Below are positions 7,146 through 15,161 of a stretch of DNA of 23,242 bases, piece by piece (the first letter of the stretch is position 1; every line of letters starts with the position of its first letter). This DNA is from Acidaminococcaceae bacterium (GTDB taxonomy: Bacteria; Bacillota; Negativicutes; Acidaminococcales; Acidaminococcaceae). The stretch covers positions 1-23,242 of the forward strand of contig JAKSOM010000001.1 of NCBI GenBank assembly GCA_024405585.1, read 5' to 3'. The notes under the pieces were generated by a model. It saw only the letters and a list, made by a program, of their open reading frames with translations, did no database searches and was not told the origin of the DNA. The translations under genes and the position numbers were made by a program.

Positions 7146-8854
7146 GTTATGTGGCGTTGTACCGCCGTTGGCGGCCCAGTGATTTTGATGCCCTGGTGGG
7201 GCAGGATACGGTGAAGCAGGCCCTGACCAATGCTTTGGAGGGGGGGCATATTGCCCATGCCTATCTTTTTGCCGGCCCCCGCGGTACCGGCAAAACCAGT
7301 ACCGCCCGTATTTTGGCCAAGGCGCTGAATTGCGACAGGGGGCCTACGGCCCATCCCTGCGGGGAATGCCGCAACTGTCTGAGTATTGCCGAGGGCAGCA
7401 GTTTGGATGTGCTGGAGATTGATGCGGCTTCCAACAGGGGTATTGACAGCATCAAGGAGTTGCGGGACAAGATTGCGTTTGCTCCGGTGGACGGAAGATA
7501 TAAGGTGTATGTAATCGACGAAGTACATATGCTTACTGCGGAGGCCAGCAATGCCTTGCTGAAGACCTTGGAGGAGCCACCGGCTAATGTGGTGTTCATC
7601 CTGGCCACCACGGATCCTCAAAAGGTTATTGCCACCATTCATTCTCGTTGCCAGCGTTTTGACTTTCATCGGGTGACGGCGGATGAGATCGTGGGGCATT
7701 TGGCTATGGTGGCCAAAAAGAGTGATATTGTGGCGGATGAACAGGCCCTGTGGCTGCTTGCGGTTCAGGCGGAAGGCGGCATGCGGGATGCCCTGAGTTT
7801 GCTGGACCAATGTGCGGTGATGAATCCAAGGGTGACGGTGGACAGCGTAAGGAATACGCTGGGCATTGTCGGCAGGGAGGCAATCAGGGAACTGGTGGGG
7901 GCCATAGGGCGGTACGACGGGGCCGGAGCCATGGAACTGGTGGAAAAGAGTTTGACCCAGGGACGGGAGCCGGGGAGGATGATGTTGGAGTTGTCCGAGT
8001 AGTTGCGGGCCCTGCTGCTTTATCATGCCGTACCTAAGTTTGAGGAAATTTATTTGGTGGACGACCAAAAATCCCTGGCTGAAAACAGCGGTTGTTTCAG
8101 CAAGGAAAGGATTATGGAAGCCACGGAGTATTTGGCGGTCAATCTGGAGCGGGTGCGTCACACCCTGCGGCCCAGGGTGTTTCTGGAACTGGCGGTTTTG
8201 CATTTGTGCCAGCAACCCAAAGAGAATCTGACAAGCGTTCCGCTTCATAGGGAGAAGACCATGGTTGCTGCCATCGGGGGGCAGGCAGAGCCGGCCAAGC
8301 AGATTGTGCAGCCCGTTCAGAAACAGCCCAAAAAAGAACCGGTCAAGGAAGAGCGGAGGGAACAGAAGCGGCCTCCGGCGGAGCCAAGGGCAGAAATTCC
8401 GGTGGAGCCCCAGGTTACGCCGGCAGAAAAACCTCAACCCAGGGCGGAAACGAAGACGGTACAACCTGCAGGATTGAATCCTGCCAAGATTTGGGATGAT
8501 GTGGTGGGGTATGTGGTTGAGCAGGGCAAACGGGCCATCGGCAGTTGTGCCAAAAACGGCAAAGGTGTGGCCTTTGACGGCAAGGTGCTGACGGTGCTGG
8601 TGCAGGGCAACCAGTTTGTGGCGGAGCGTTTGGCCAAGGATGATTACCGCAGGGTTTTGGAGGAGGGCATTCTTGCCATGCAGCGTGTGCTGGTGCATTG
8701 CGAATTTGTAACGGAGTTTCAGGGTGCGGTTCCTGTCGGGGAGGAAATCCCCTTGGAGACGAGGGAATCCGCCGGTGAACCGGAAGAGCAGGAATTGCCT
8801 GAGACGGTGAAAAAAGCATTGGACGCCTTTGGTGGCGAACTGATAAAGAAATAG
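7142..8854 (+). CDS. dnaX: DNA polymerase III subunit gamma/tau, interrupted by an in-frame UAG
   Basis: The clamp-loader ATPase of the replisome. Residues 1-286 hold the AAA+ core: Walker A GPRGTGKT (45-52), zinc cysteines 64, 73, 76 and 79, Walker B VIDEVH (~124-129) and sensor 1 (ILATTDP). Codon 287 (8000-8002) is TAG; the frame then continues without shift into LRALLLYHAVPKFEEIYL..., the rest of the oligomerisation domain III. A Pro/Glu/Lys-rich linker and a tau-like C-terminal domain follow, to a TAG at 8852-8854. Full read-through gives 570 residues, normal for tau. The 286-residue product would lack most of domain III and should not assemble. Because dnaX is essential, options are read-through/suppression, restart at TTG 8003, or a sequence error. 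It overlaps the DUF362 gene and is followed by ybaB and recR. Confidence 0.85.
8000..8002 (+). other. In-frame UAG codon inside dnaX (codon 287)
   Basis: Local codons are TCC GAG TAG TTG CGG. Homology resumes in the same frame at the next codon, so this is a single-codon event and not an indel. The helix around it (LELSE*LRALLLY) corresponds to the segment before the LRDLLL motif in Bacillota DnaX, where I recall Tyr at the stop position (for example the Bacillus-type FYFRDMLLY); TAT or TAC to TAG is one substitution. TTG at 8003, directly after the stop, could serve as a restart codon; the nearest SD-like GGAG is 12 nt upstream. Confidence 0.85.
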
Positions 8855-8872
8855 TGCAGGAGGAAAGAAAAA

Positions 8873-9202
8873 ATGTTCAACGGTATGGGCGGCATGGCCA
8901 ATATGGCCGGCATGATGAAAAAGGTGCAAAAGATGCAGGCGGATATGGCCAAGTTGCAGGAGGATTTGAAGAAACGCACTTTGGATGTGAGTGTGGGGGG
9001 CGGTGCGGTGTCCGTAACCGTAACCGGCAAGAAGGAATTGGCCGGCATTAAGATTGATCCCTCTGCAGTGGATCCGGAGGATGTGGAGATGTTGCAGGAC
9101 TTGATTGTTTCCGCAGTCAACGAGGGTATGCGTCAAATTGACGAGCTGACGGAAAAGGAAATGGCCAAGATTACCGGGGGCATCAAGATTCCCGGTCTGT
9201 AA
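8873..9202 (+). CDS. YbaB/EbfC family nucleoid-associated protein
   Basis: A 109-residue small DNA-binding protein of the YbaB/EbfC family, which forms dimers and binds DNA as a nucleoid-associated protein. Visible traits are the Met/Gly-rich N-terminus (MFNGMGGMANMAGMMKKVQKMQ), a coiled helix, the conserved GGGAVSVTVTGKKELAGIKIDP strand region and the C-terminal helix ending in GGIKIPGL. AGGAGG lies 7-8 nt upstream of the ATG. Position between dnaX and recR is the classic arrangement. Oddly, it lies in the same frame as dnaX with only a TAG and six sense codons between, so read-through would fuse the two. Confidence 0.93.
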   Translation: MFNGMGGMANMAGMMKKVQKMQADMAKLQEDLKKRTLDVSVGGGAVSVTVTGKKELAGIKIDPSAVDPEDVEMLQDLIVSAVNEGMRQIDELTEKEMAKITGGIKIPGL

Positions 9203-9203
9203 G

Positions 9204-9803
9204 ATGGCGAAAATTATCAGACCGCTGGTAAATTTGCAGGAACGGCTGAGACGGCTCCCCGGCCTGGGATCCAAGAGTGCCCTGCGGATGGCCTACCATA
9301 TCATCGGTATGCCTGCGGAGGAAGTGGAACGGCTGGCGGAGGCTATCCGGGTGGCCAAACGGGATGTGCACCTTTGCCGGGAATGTTTCAATTTGACGGC
9401 GGATGAATTTTGTGAAATTTGTGCGGATGGTGAGCGGGATCACAGGGTGATTTGCGTGGTGGAGCAGCCCCCGGATGTCAGCGCCATGGAGCGGAGCCGG
9501 GGTTACAACGGACTTTACCATGTGCTGCATGGTGTACTTTCCCCCTTGGACGGGGTGGGTCCTGAGCAATTGAAGATGAAGGAACTGTTTCACCGGCTGC
9601 AGGAGGAAGAGGTGGAGGAAGTGATTGTGGCCACCAATTCCGATGTGGAGGGTGAGGCCACTGCCGCCTATTTGGCCCAGCTCATCAAACCGGCAGGCAT
9701 CAAGGTGAGCCGTATCGCCCAGGGGTTGCCCATGGGCGGGGATTTGGAGTATGCGGATGAAATGACCTTGGCCCAGGCCATCTCTAACCGCAGGCCCATT
9801 TGA
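9204..9803 (+). CDS. recR: Recombination protein RecR
   Basis: A 199-residue recombination mediator that acts with RecO (and RecF) to load RecA at gapped DNA. Features in order: the helix-hairpin-helix near the N-terminus (LRRLPGLGSKSALRMAYHII), a zinc-finger-like Cys motif (HLCRECFNLTADEFCEIC), and a TOPRIM domain (VICVVEQPPDVSAMERS and the ATNSDVEGEATAAYL block with its acidic residues). The C-terminus is the usual LPMGGDLEYADEMTLAQAISNRRPI. Length is typical. It starts one base after the ybaB stop. Confidence 0.96.
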   Translation: MAKIIRPLVNLQERLRRLPGLGSKSALRMAYHIIGMPAEEVERLAEAIRVAKRDVHLCRECFNLTADEFCEICADGERDHRVICVVEQPPDVSAMERSRGYNGLYHVLHGVLSPLDGVGPEQLKMKELFHRLQEEEVEEVIVATNSDVEGEATAAYLAQLIKPAGIKVSRIAQGLPMGGDLEYADEMTLAQAISNRRPI

Positions 9804-9823
9804 CGAAAGTGACGGAGTGAATT

Positions 9824-10120
9824 ATGGATGGAATAGTAAATAACATTTTGGCATGGGACGGACCCGTGTTCAACAACTATTATTATGTGATAGTGGGGAT
9901 AGTTGCCATATTCCTCATCTATAAGCTCATCAGCATTCCTTTCAAACTTGTACTCAATGGGGTTTTGGGCTGTGTAATGCTCATGGGGGTCAATTGGGTC
10001 GGTTCCCTTGTCAATTTTATGGTTCCCGTGAATATCATAACTGCCCTTATCGCCGGCATTCTTGGCATTCCGGGGATAGTCGGCATAGTTCTCTATTACG
10101 CCTTTTTTGTCCGCTTCTGA
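9824..10120 (+). CDS. BofA-family small membrane protein
   Basis: A 98-residue hydrophobic protein with three likely membrane segments (about residues 20-40, 43-63 and 70-95) and the BofA-family ending (ALIAGILGIPGIVGIVLYYAFFV). In Bacillus, BofA holds back pro-sigma-K processing during sporulation, but homologues occur next to recR in many Bacillota that do not sporulate, so that role should not be assumed here. It follows recR by 20 nt and ends before the terminator at 10158, closing the dnaX operon. Confidence 0.85.
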   Translation: MDGIVNNILAWDGPVFNNYYYVIVGIVAIFLIYKLISIPFKLVLNGVLGCVMLMGVNWVGSLVNFMVPVNIITALIAGILGIPGIVGIVLYYAFFVRF

Positions 10121-10157
10121 TACTTTTGGATGCTTTGTTAGAAATTCATTGACGAAA

Positions 10158-10194
10158 CAACTCCTCTGGAGGATTCCAGAGGAGTTGCTTTTAT
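10158..10194 (+). terminator. Intrinsic terminator of the dnaX-recR-bofA operon
   Basis: Perfect 13-bp stem (CAACTCCTCTGGA at 10158-10170 with TCCAGAGGAGTTG at 10175-10187), GGAT loop, followed by CTTTTAT. The U-tract is short but the stem is strong. Confidence 0.88.
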
Positions 10195-10198
10195 ATAC

Positions 10199-10227
10199 TT
10201 GAAAAAAAGGACTATTTACACTATAAT
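10199..10227 (+). promoter_or_regulatory. Strong promoter of the LCP-FakB-FakA operon
   Basis: TTGAAA (10199-10204), exactly 17 bp, TATAAT (10222-10227). The predicted start of transcription (about 10234) falls one or two bases before the ATG at 10236, so the first gene would have almost no leader. Confidence 0.8.
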
Positions 10228-10235
10228 GTACAAGT

Positions 10236-11435
10236 ATGGATTTTGAGCGTCTTAGGGAAAAATGGAATAATATAAGTTTTGGTGACCGCATGGCTGCTTT
10301 GGCGGTGGTTTTTATTTTGGTTATGAGCTATTTCTATGTCCAGGAACAGGAAGCCATCAAGGCCAAACGCAGTGCGGACAATTTGAAGCGGGAAGAACGG
10401 CTCAGTGCCAAAAAGAATGTGGTGGTGCTGGGGGTGGACCAGCTGATGGAGGCGGGTGACGGTCAGCGCAGCGATACCTTGTTTATTATGATGTTCGACC
10501 CTGAAAAACGCCAATGTTCTTTGTTGAATGTGCCCAGGGATACCAGGGTGCAGATGGAGATTGAAGGCAAGCCGGATTTCCGCAAGGTCAATGATGCTTA
10601 TACCCAGGGGGGCATTCGGCTCACCATGAGCACCTTGGAAGAGTTTTTGGGGTTGCGTATCGATCATTACCTGATTATCGATGTGAGCGGCTTCAAGCGG
10701 GTGGTGGATGCCATCGGCGGGGTGGATTTGTATGTGGATCGGGATATGGATTATGACGATTTCAAACAGGGACTGCACATTCACCTGAAGGCGGGACAAC
10801 AGCACCTTGACGGGGAACGGGCCATGCAGTATGTGCGTTTCCGCAGGGAATATGGGGACATCGGCCGCATCCGCCGTCAGCAGCGCTTCCTTTGGGCGGT
10901 GCAGAGAAAACTGGTGAGCGGCCAGATGCTGTTCAAAATTCCCGGCTTGACCAAGGAACTTGTGAGTATGGTAAAAACCAATCTTTCCATTAGTGATATT
11001 CTGCCCATGGTAAGGACTTTGAGGGATATGGTGCAGGAAAATGCTTTCTATATGAGCTATATTCCCGGTACGGCGGAATATTTGTATGATATCGGTTACT
11101 GGACACCCCATGTTGTGGACACCCGCCGGCAGATGGCGGAATTGCAGGGGGTGCCCTTTGAGGGAAAACTTTTGGAATCCGCCAACAGGTTGGCGGAGGT
11201 TTATAATGCCAGTGTGGCCAAAGGCCGGGATTGGCAGGCGGAGCATGATGCTATGGAAGAGGAGAAATTGAGGCATCCGCAGGTGGAAAACCTGAAGGAA
11301 CAGCAGAATACGGAAGCTGTTGGTAAAGCCGAGCCGGTGATAGAAAAATCAAAAGTTCAGACGGTTGAAGAAAAGCCGAAGAAGCAAAAGTCAAAAAAAC
11401 ATGGGAAGAAAAATAAGGTGAAGACCAAGGCCTAA
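10236..11435 (+). CDS. LytR-CpsA-Psr (LCP) family cell-wall glycopolymer ligase
   Basis: A 399-residue membrane-anchored protein of the LCP family, which transfers undecaprenyl-linked glycopolymers (teichoic acids, capsule) to peptidoglycan. A short cytoplasmic N-terminus is followed by one membrane segment (about residues 18-36). The LCP domain (about 60-210) has VVVLGVDQ, RSDTLFIMMFD, SLLNVPRDTRVQM, the DHYLIIDVSGFKRVVDAIGGVDL block and YVRFRREYGDIGRIRRQQRFL with its phosphate-binding arginines. The last ~55 residues are Lys/Glu-rich and disordered, ending in many lysines. No Shine-Dalgarno precedes the ATG and the promoter places transcription at the start codon, so this may be leaderless; ATG 10290 is the alternative but would remove the anchor's cytoplasmic part. 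Confidence 0.88.
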   Translation: MDFERLREKWNNISFGDRMAALAVVFILVMSYFYVQEQEAIKAKRSADNLKREERLSAKKNVVVLGVDQLMEAGDGQRSDTLFIMMFDPEKRQCSLLNVPRDTRVQMEIEGKPDFRKVNDAYTQGGIRLTMSTLEEFLGLRIDHYLIIDVSGFKRVVDAIGGVDLYVDRDMDYDDFKQGLHIHLKAGQQHLDGERAMQYVRFRREYGDIGRIRRQQRFLWAVQRKLVSGQMLFKIPGLTKELVSMVKTNLSISDILPMVRTLRDMVQENAFYMSYIPGTAEYLYDIGYWTPHVVDTRRQMAELQGVPFEGKLLESANRLAEVYNASVAKGRDWQAEHDAMEEEKLRHPQVENLKEQQNTEAVGKAEPVIEKSKVQTVEEKPKKQKSKKHGKKNKVKTKA

Positions 11436-11478
11436 AACCGGCCTATGTGGAATAGCAAAGAAAATTTTGGAGGGAAAA

Positions 11479-12342
11479 ATGCGGGATGATATTCATATTG
11501 TTTTGGACAGTTTGAGCTGTGTTGCGGAAACGGAATTGAAGAATGACCCCAGGGTTCATGAGTTGCGGTTGCTGACCCGTCATGGGGATTTGGAGTGGTT
11601 TGACGGGGAAAAGAGTACGGCGGAGATGGTGAAGCTGATTGCCGAATCCGGAAAACTCCCTACCACCAGCCAGCCCCCTTTAGGTGAAATCGTTGACTTA
11701 TATACAAAGCTTGTTACTGAAGGCAAGAAAATTATTGTTTTGAACGTGGACGGCATTTTGAGCGGCACCCATGAGACCTGCAAAATGGCGGCCCGTCAGG
11801 TTATGCGTGAGCTGAAGGGTGCGGATATTCGTGTTTATGACAGCTATACTGCTTCCTGTCCCCTTGTGGGCACCGCCATGGATTTGTTGCAGCTTATCGA
11901 TGAAGGGGTTACCATGGATGAGGCCTGCGCCTGGTTGGAGGATGCCATCGGCAGATTGAGTTCCTACTTTACGGTTGATACTCTGGAATACCTGCAAAAA
12001 GGCGGACGCATCGGCAAGATGGCGGGGCTTTTGGGCAGCATTTTTGGGATTAGGCCCCTTACCCATCTGGGTGAGGACACCAAGGGCCAGCTGATACCCG
12101 TGGACAAGGTGCGTACCCGCAAAAAGGCCCTGGCAAGAATCATGGAACTGGCGGTGCAGGATGCGCCTTTTGAAAGGATATATATTGCCAACTGCGAATG
12201 CGAGAATGATGCCGCCATGGTAGAATCGGCACTGAAGCAGCAGTTCCCGGGCGTACCCCTGCTCAGCACCAGCGTGGGTACGGTTTTGGCGGCCCATTTG
12301 GGGCCGGGGGCATTCGGAATATTCGTAAGGAAAGCAAAGTAG
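11479..12342 (+). CDS. DegV-family fatty-acid-binding protein (FakB-like)
   Basis: A 287-residue DegV-fold protein. DegV/FakB proteins bind a fatty acid and present it to the kinase FakA, producing acyl-phosphate for phospholipid synthesis. Conserved parts are the N-terminal IHIVLDS strand, the PTTSQPPLGE motif, DGILSGTHETCKMAA and VDTLEYLQKGGRIGKMAGLLGSIFGIRPL. The ATG at 11479 is chosen for its ribosome-binding site (GGAGGG, 11469-11474); a TTG at 11467 overlaps that site and is unlikely. The adjacent downstream FakA-type gene, 9 nt away, strongly supports the FakB assignment. Ends with TAG. Confidence 0.88.
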   Translation: MRDDIHIVLDSLSCVAETELKNDPRVHELRLLTRHGDLEWFDGEKSTAEMVKLIAESGKLPTTSQPPLGEIVDLYTKLVTEGKKIIVLNVDGILSGTHETCKMAARQVMRELKGADIRVYDSYTASCPLVGTAMDLLQLIDEGVTMDEACAWLEDAIGRLSSYFTVDTLEYLQKGGRIGKMAGLLGSIFGIRPLTHLGEDTKGQLIPVDKVRTRKKALARIMELAVQDAPFERIYIANCECENDAAMVESALKQQFPGVPLLSTSVGTVLAAHLGPGAFGIFVRKAK

Positions 12343-12351
12343 GAGGAAAGA

Positions 12352-13962
12352 GTGGCTAAACAGATAATAGGCGGCAAGGAATTCAGGACGATGCTTCTGG
12401 GTGCCTACCACAGTTTTGAAAAGAATTTTGAAACCATCAACAATTTGAATGTTTTTCCCGTTCCCGATGGGGATACGGGCACCAATATGCTGCATACTAT
12501 GACCAGCGTGGCCAAGGCCCTCTCCGCCATGAAGGACAGCGACAGTGTGGGTGAAATGGGTGCGCAAATGTCCAGGGCGGCCATCATGGGCGCCAGGGGC
12601 AACAGCGGCGTCATTCTTTCCCAGTTGCTACGGGGCATCGGCAAAGGTGTGGCGGGCAAAAAGACCGTGGACAACATGGGCATCGGCAAGGCCTTTCAAT
12701 ATGGCATTCTCTATGCCTACCGTTCTGTGGCCAATCCGGTGAACGGCACCATTCTCAGTGTGGCAAGGGCCATGGCTAAGGGAACCCACAGCGTGAACAG
12801 GAACAGTGAAAATCTGGAGGAGATTTTGACCACCCTGATCAAGTGCGGTGAGGAGGAATTGGCCCGCACCCCCGACCAGCTGCCGGCTCTGAAGGCGGCC
12901 GGAGTGGTGGATGCTGGAGGCCAGGGTCTCATCGTTTTCTTCAAGGGATGTCTCAGCGGTTTGCGGGGTGAGGATTGCGCCGTTATTGAAGTTGTTAACA
13001 GCACGCCGAGGATTACTCCCACGGCGGAGGAACCCTTGGATTTGGAATTCCCCTATTGCACGGAATTCATCGTCAAGGATGCCCATGTTACCAAGGAAGA
13101 AGTGCAGAACGCTTTGAAGGACATGGGGAACAGCATGATTGTGGCGGTGATCGAGGACATTGTCAAGGTTCACATCCACAGCAAACAGCCGGGCAAGGTG
13201 CTGCTGCAGGCCCAGTCCTGGGGCACTTTGCACGATATGAAAATAGAGAATATGATTGACCAGCACAATGAACGGCTCTTTGAACAGCCGGCCCAGGCGG
13301 CCCCCAAGAAGAAGGGGAAAGTGGGTGTGCTGACGGTGGCCCCCGGTCAGGGTTTGGCGGAAATGATGCACAAGATGGGTGCTGCGGGCATTATCAGCGG
13401 CGGCCAGAGCATGAACCCTTCCGTGGAGGATTTTGTAAATATCATCAATCTGGGGGAATACGACGAATACATTATTCTCCCCAACAACAAAAACATTGTG
13501 CTGGCGGCGGAGCAGGTACGCAAACTTTTGGGTGCCGGTAAAGTCAACTATGTGAATACCACCAATGTGGCTCAGGGCTTGGCGGCTCTCCTGCATTTTG
13601 ATCCGGAACGGACGGCGGAGGAAAACCGGGCCGTAATGGCCAAGGGTGCCCGGGATGCGGTGGGGGGCAGCGTAACCATTGCAGTCCGTGACAGCATGGT
13701 GAACGGCATCCAGGTCCGCAAGGGGGATTATCTGGGCCTGACCAACGACAAAATTGTTTGCACCGGCGCCAATATTAAAGAAGTGCTGACCAAGATGCTG
13801 ACGGGCAAGGACTATGAACTCATCACCATGTATTATGGTGACCAGCTGCAGGAAGCCCAGGCCGGCGAATTGGCAGAATTCATTGAGGGTCTGGGTGACT
13901 TTGAAGTGGAGTGTTTCTTTGGTGGCCAGCCCAACTATCCCTTGATTCTCAGTATGGAATGA
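12352..13962 (+). CDS. fakA: DhaL/DAK2-domain fatty acid kinase (FakA-like, YloV family)
   Basis: A 536-residue cytoplasmic kinase that phosphorylates FakB-bound fatty acids with ATP. The N-terminal DhaL domain (about residues 10-205) carries the Mg-ATP aspartates in NVFPVPDGDTGTNM (Asp39, Asp41) and ARGNSGVILSQLLRG; KAAGVVDAGGQGL closes it. A middle domain (about 230-310, YCTEFIV... VKVHIHSKQPG) and a C-terminal DegV-like region (about 320-536, GVLTVAPGQGL, ILPNNKNIVLAAEQ) follow as in other YloV proteins. It uses a GTG start preceded by AGGAGGAAAG. Directly after the DegV gene, so the FakB-FakA pair is complete. Confidence 0.92.
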   Translation: MAKQIIGGKEFRTMLLGAYHSFEKNFETINNLNVFPVPDGDTGTNMLHTMTSVAKALSAMKDSDSVGEMGAQMSRAAIMGARGNSGVILSQLLRGIGKGVAGKKTVDNMGIGKAFQYGILYAYRSVANPVNGTILSVARAMAKGTHSVNRNSENLEEILTTLIKCGEEELARTPDQLPALKAAGVVDAGGQGLIVFFKGCLSGLRGEDCAVIEVVNSTPRITPTAEEPLDLEFPYCTEFIVKDAHVTKEEVQNALKDMGNSMIVAVIEDIVKVHIHSKQPGKVLLQAQSWGTLHDMKIENMIDQHNERLFEQPAQAAPKKKGKVGVLTVAPGQGLAEMMHKMGAAGIISGGQSMNPSVEDFVNIINLGEYDEYIILPNNKNIVLAAEQVRKLLGAGKVNYVNTTNVAQGLAALLHFDPERTAEENRAVMAKGARDAVGGSVTIAVRDSMVNGIQVRKGDYLGLTNDKIVCTGANIKEVLTKMLTGKDYELITMYYGDQLQEAQAGELAEFIEGLGDFEVECFFGGQPNYPLILSME

Positions 13963-13970
13963 AATGACCT

Positions 13971-15095
13971 ATGCGGTTTTCCATCTTTATAGCAACGGTG
14001 GATTTGTTGCTCACCGTTACCACCATTTTCTACTACCGATACATTTTCAAAAGTTTTAGGGGCGGGTTATACACATTCCTGTACCTGCTTTTCAGTTTTA
14101 ACATTGTATTGAACAGCATGCTGTCGGATGCTTATCCATTGGGATTTTTACGCATGGAAGCGTATCTTTCCGGTCTGTGGCTAGGCATCCTGTTTTATTC
14201 CTTCATCATTGCCGTTCTGCATATTTTGCTGTACGGCATCTGTTGGGGTTTGGGTCTGAACCTGCGTCACAAGGCAGTTGCCCTGGTGATGATGTTTGTC
14301 TTTGGGGGCATCTATATTTATGGTTGCAGGAACGCTTTTCAGCCGGTGATAAGGCATGAGGGGATTGTCACCACCAAATTGGAGCAGGGCACCCGTCTGC
14401 GGATTGCCATGGTGAGCGATGTGCATTTGGGCAGATTGCTGGGCAGAAATTTTTCCAGGGATGTGGTGGGACTGATAAAAAGCCAAAACCCGGATATGGT
14501 CATCATTGCGGGGGATTTGGCGGATGGCAAACTTAACCAAATTATCAGGGGTAACGCCCTGGAACCCTTCGATTGGCTGGATGCGCCCCAGGGGGTGTAC
14601 ATGGTTTTTGGAAACCATGACTATTTTGACAATCCCGTCAAATGGCAACGGATGTTGAAATTGCACAAAATCAAAGTGCTGCAAAGCAGGAGCGTTCCGG
14701 TTTTGAACGGCATGGTGAAACTTTCGGGACTGATTGATTTCAGCAGGGACAGTGGAACGGAGGGGCTCCGCCAACTGGCTACTGGAAATGAGCATGTCTA
14801 CAGCATTTTGGTTGACCACCAGCCCAAACGGCTGGCGGCGGCGGAGGAGGAAAAATATGACCTTTATCTTTCCGGCCACACCCACACGGGTCAGATGTTT
14901 CCCAACAGATTGGTTACACACTTTATGTATGACATTGACTATGGCAGACGGCAATATGGAAATATGACAGTGATTGTGTCCTCCGGCATCGGCTTCTGGG
15001 GGCCCCCTGTCCGGTCTTTTACAGCCCCTGAAGTGGTTGTCATCGACATCGAAGGCAGCGGCAGCAAGAAAGACCAGCCGGAAAATAAATTCTAA
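13971..15095 (+). CDS. Membrane-anchored calcineurin-like metallophosphoesterase (YkuE/YaeI type)
   Basis: A 374-residue protein: about four N-terminal hydrophobic segments (residues 5-23, 35-52, 68-96 and 102-119) and a metallophosphoesterase domain from about 140. Metal motifs are complete: VSDVHLG (Asp150, His152), IIAGDLADG, VFGNHDYF and LSGHTHTGQMFP. Related enzymes cleave phosphoester bonds in lipid intermediates such as UDP-diacylglucosamine, or have unknown substrates; the membrane location fits a lipid-linked substrate, but that is inference. It starts 8 nt after fakA with a weak ribosome-binding site, and closes the LCP-Fak operon at a convergent terminator. Confidence 0.88.
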   Translation: MRFSIFIATVDLLLTVTTIFYYRYIFKSFRGGLYTFLYLLFSFNIVLNSMLSDAYPLGFLRMEAYLSGLWLGILFYSFIIAVLHILLYGICWGLGLNLRHKAVALVMMFVFGGIYIYGCRNAFQPVIRHEGIVTTKLEQGTRLRIAMVSDVHLGRLLGRNFSRDVVGLIKSQNPDMVIIAGDLADGKLNQIIRGNALEPFDWLDAPQGVYMVFGNHDYFDNPVKWQRMLKLHKIKVLQSRSVPVLNGMVKLSGLIDFSRDSGTEGLRQLATGNEHVYSILVDHQPKRLAAAEEEKYDLYLSGHTHTGQMFPNRLVTHFMYDIDYGRRQYGNMTVIVSSGIGFWGPPVRSFTAPEVVVIDIEGSGSKKDQPENKF

Positions 15096-15104
15096 AACAG
15101 CGGC

Positions 15105-15148
15105 AAAAAAGGACGGACCCTGCAAAAACTGTGGGTCCGTCCTTTCAA
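15105..15148. terminator. Convergent bidirectional terminator
   Basis: Stem of 13 bp: AAAGGACGGACCC (15108-15120) pairs with GGGTCCGTCCTTT (15133-15145) around a 12-nt loop. Read on the minus strand the stem ends in a six-T tract, so it is strongest for the minus-strand gene at 15162-15626. It also separates it from the metallophosphoesterase gene. Confidence 0.85.
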
Positions 15149-15161
15149 TTGCTGTATGTTA

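Noticed and set aside
8330..8336. A6G run in dnaX as a programmed -1 frameshift site like that of E. coli
   Set aside because: The reading frame here is AAA AAA G, not the required A AAA AAG, so tandem slippage would not give good re-pairing. The downstream frame is needed for the conserved tau C-terminus.
6812..9274. Very long antisense open frame opposite dnaX and recR
   Set aside because: It is explained by codon bias of the plus-strand genes; it has no ribosome-binding site, no recognisable domain and a low-complexity His/Leu/Gln-rich translation.
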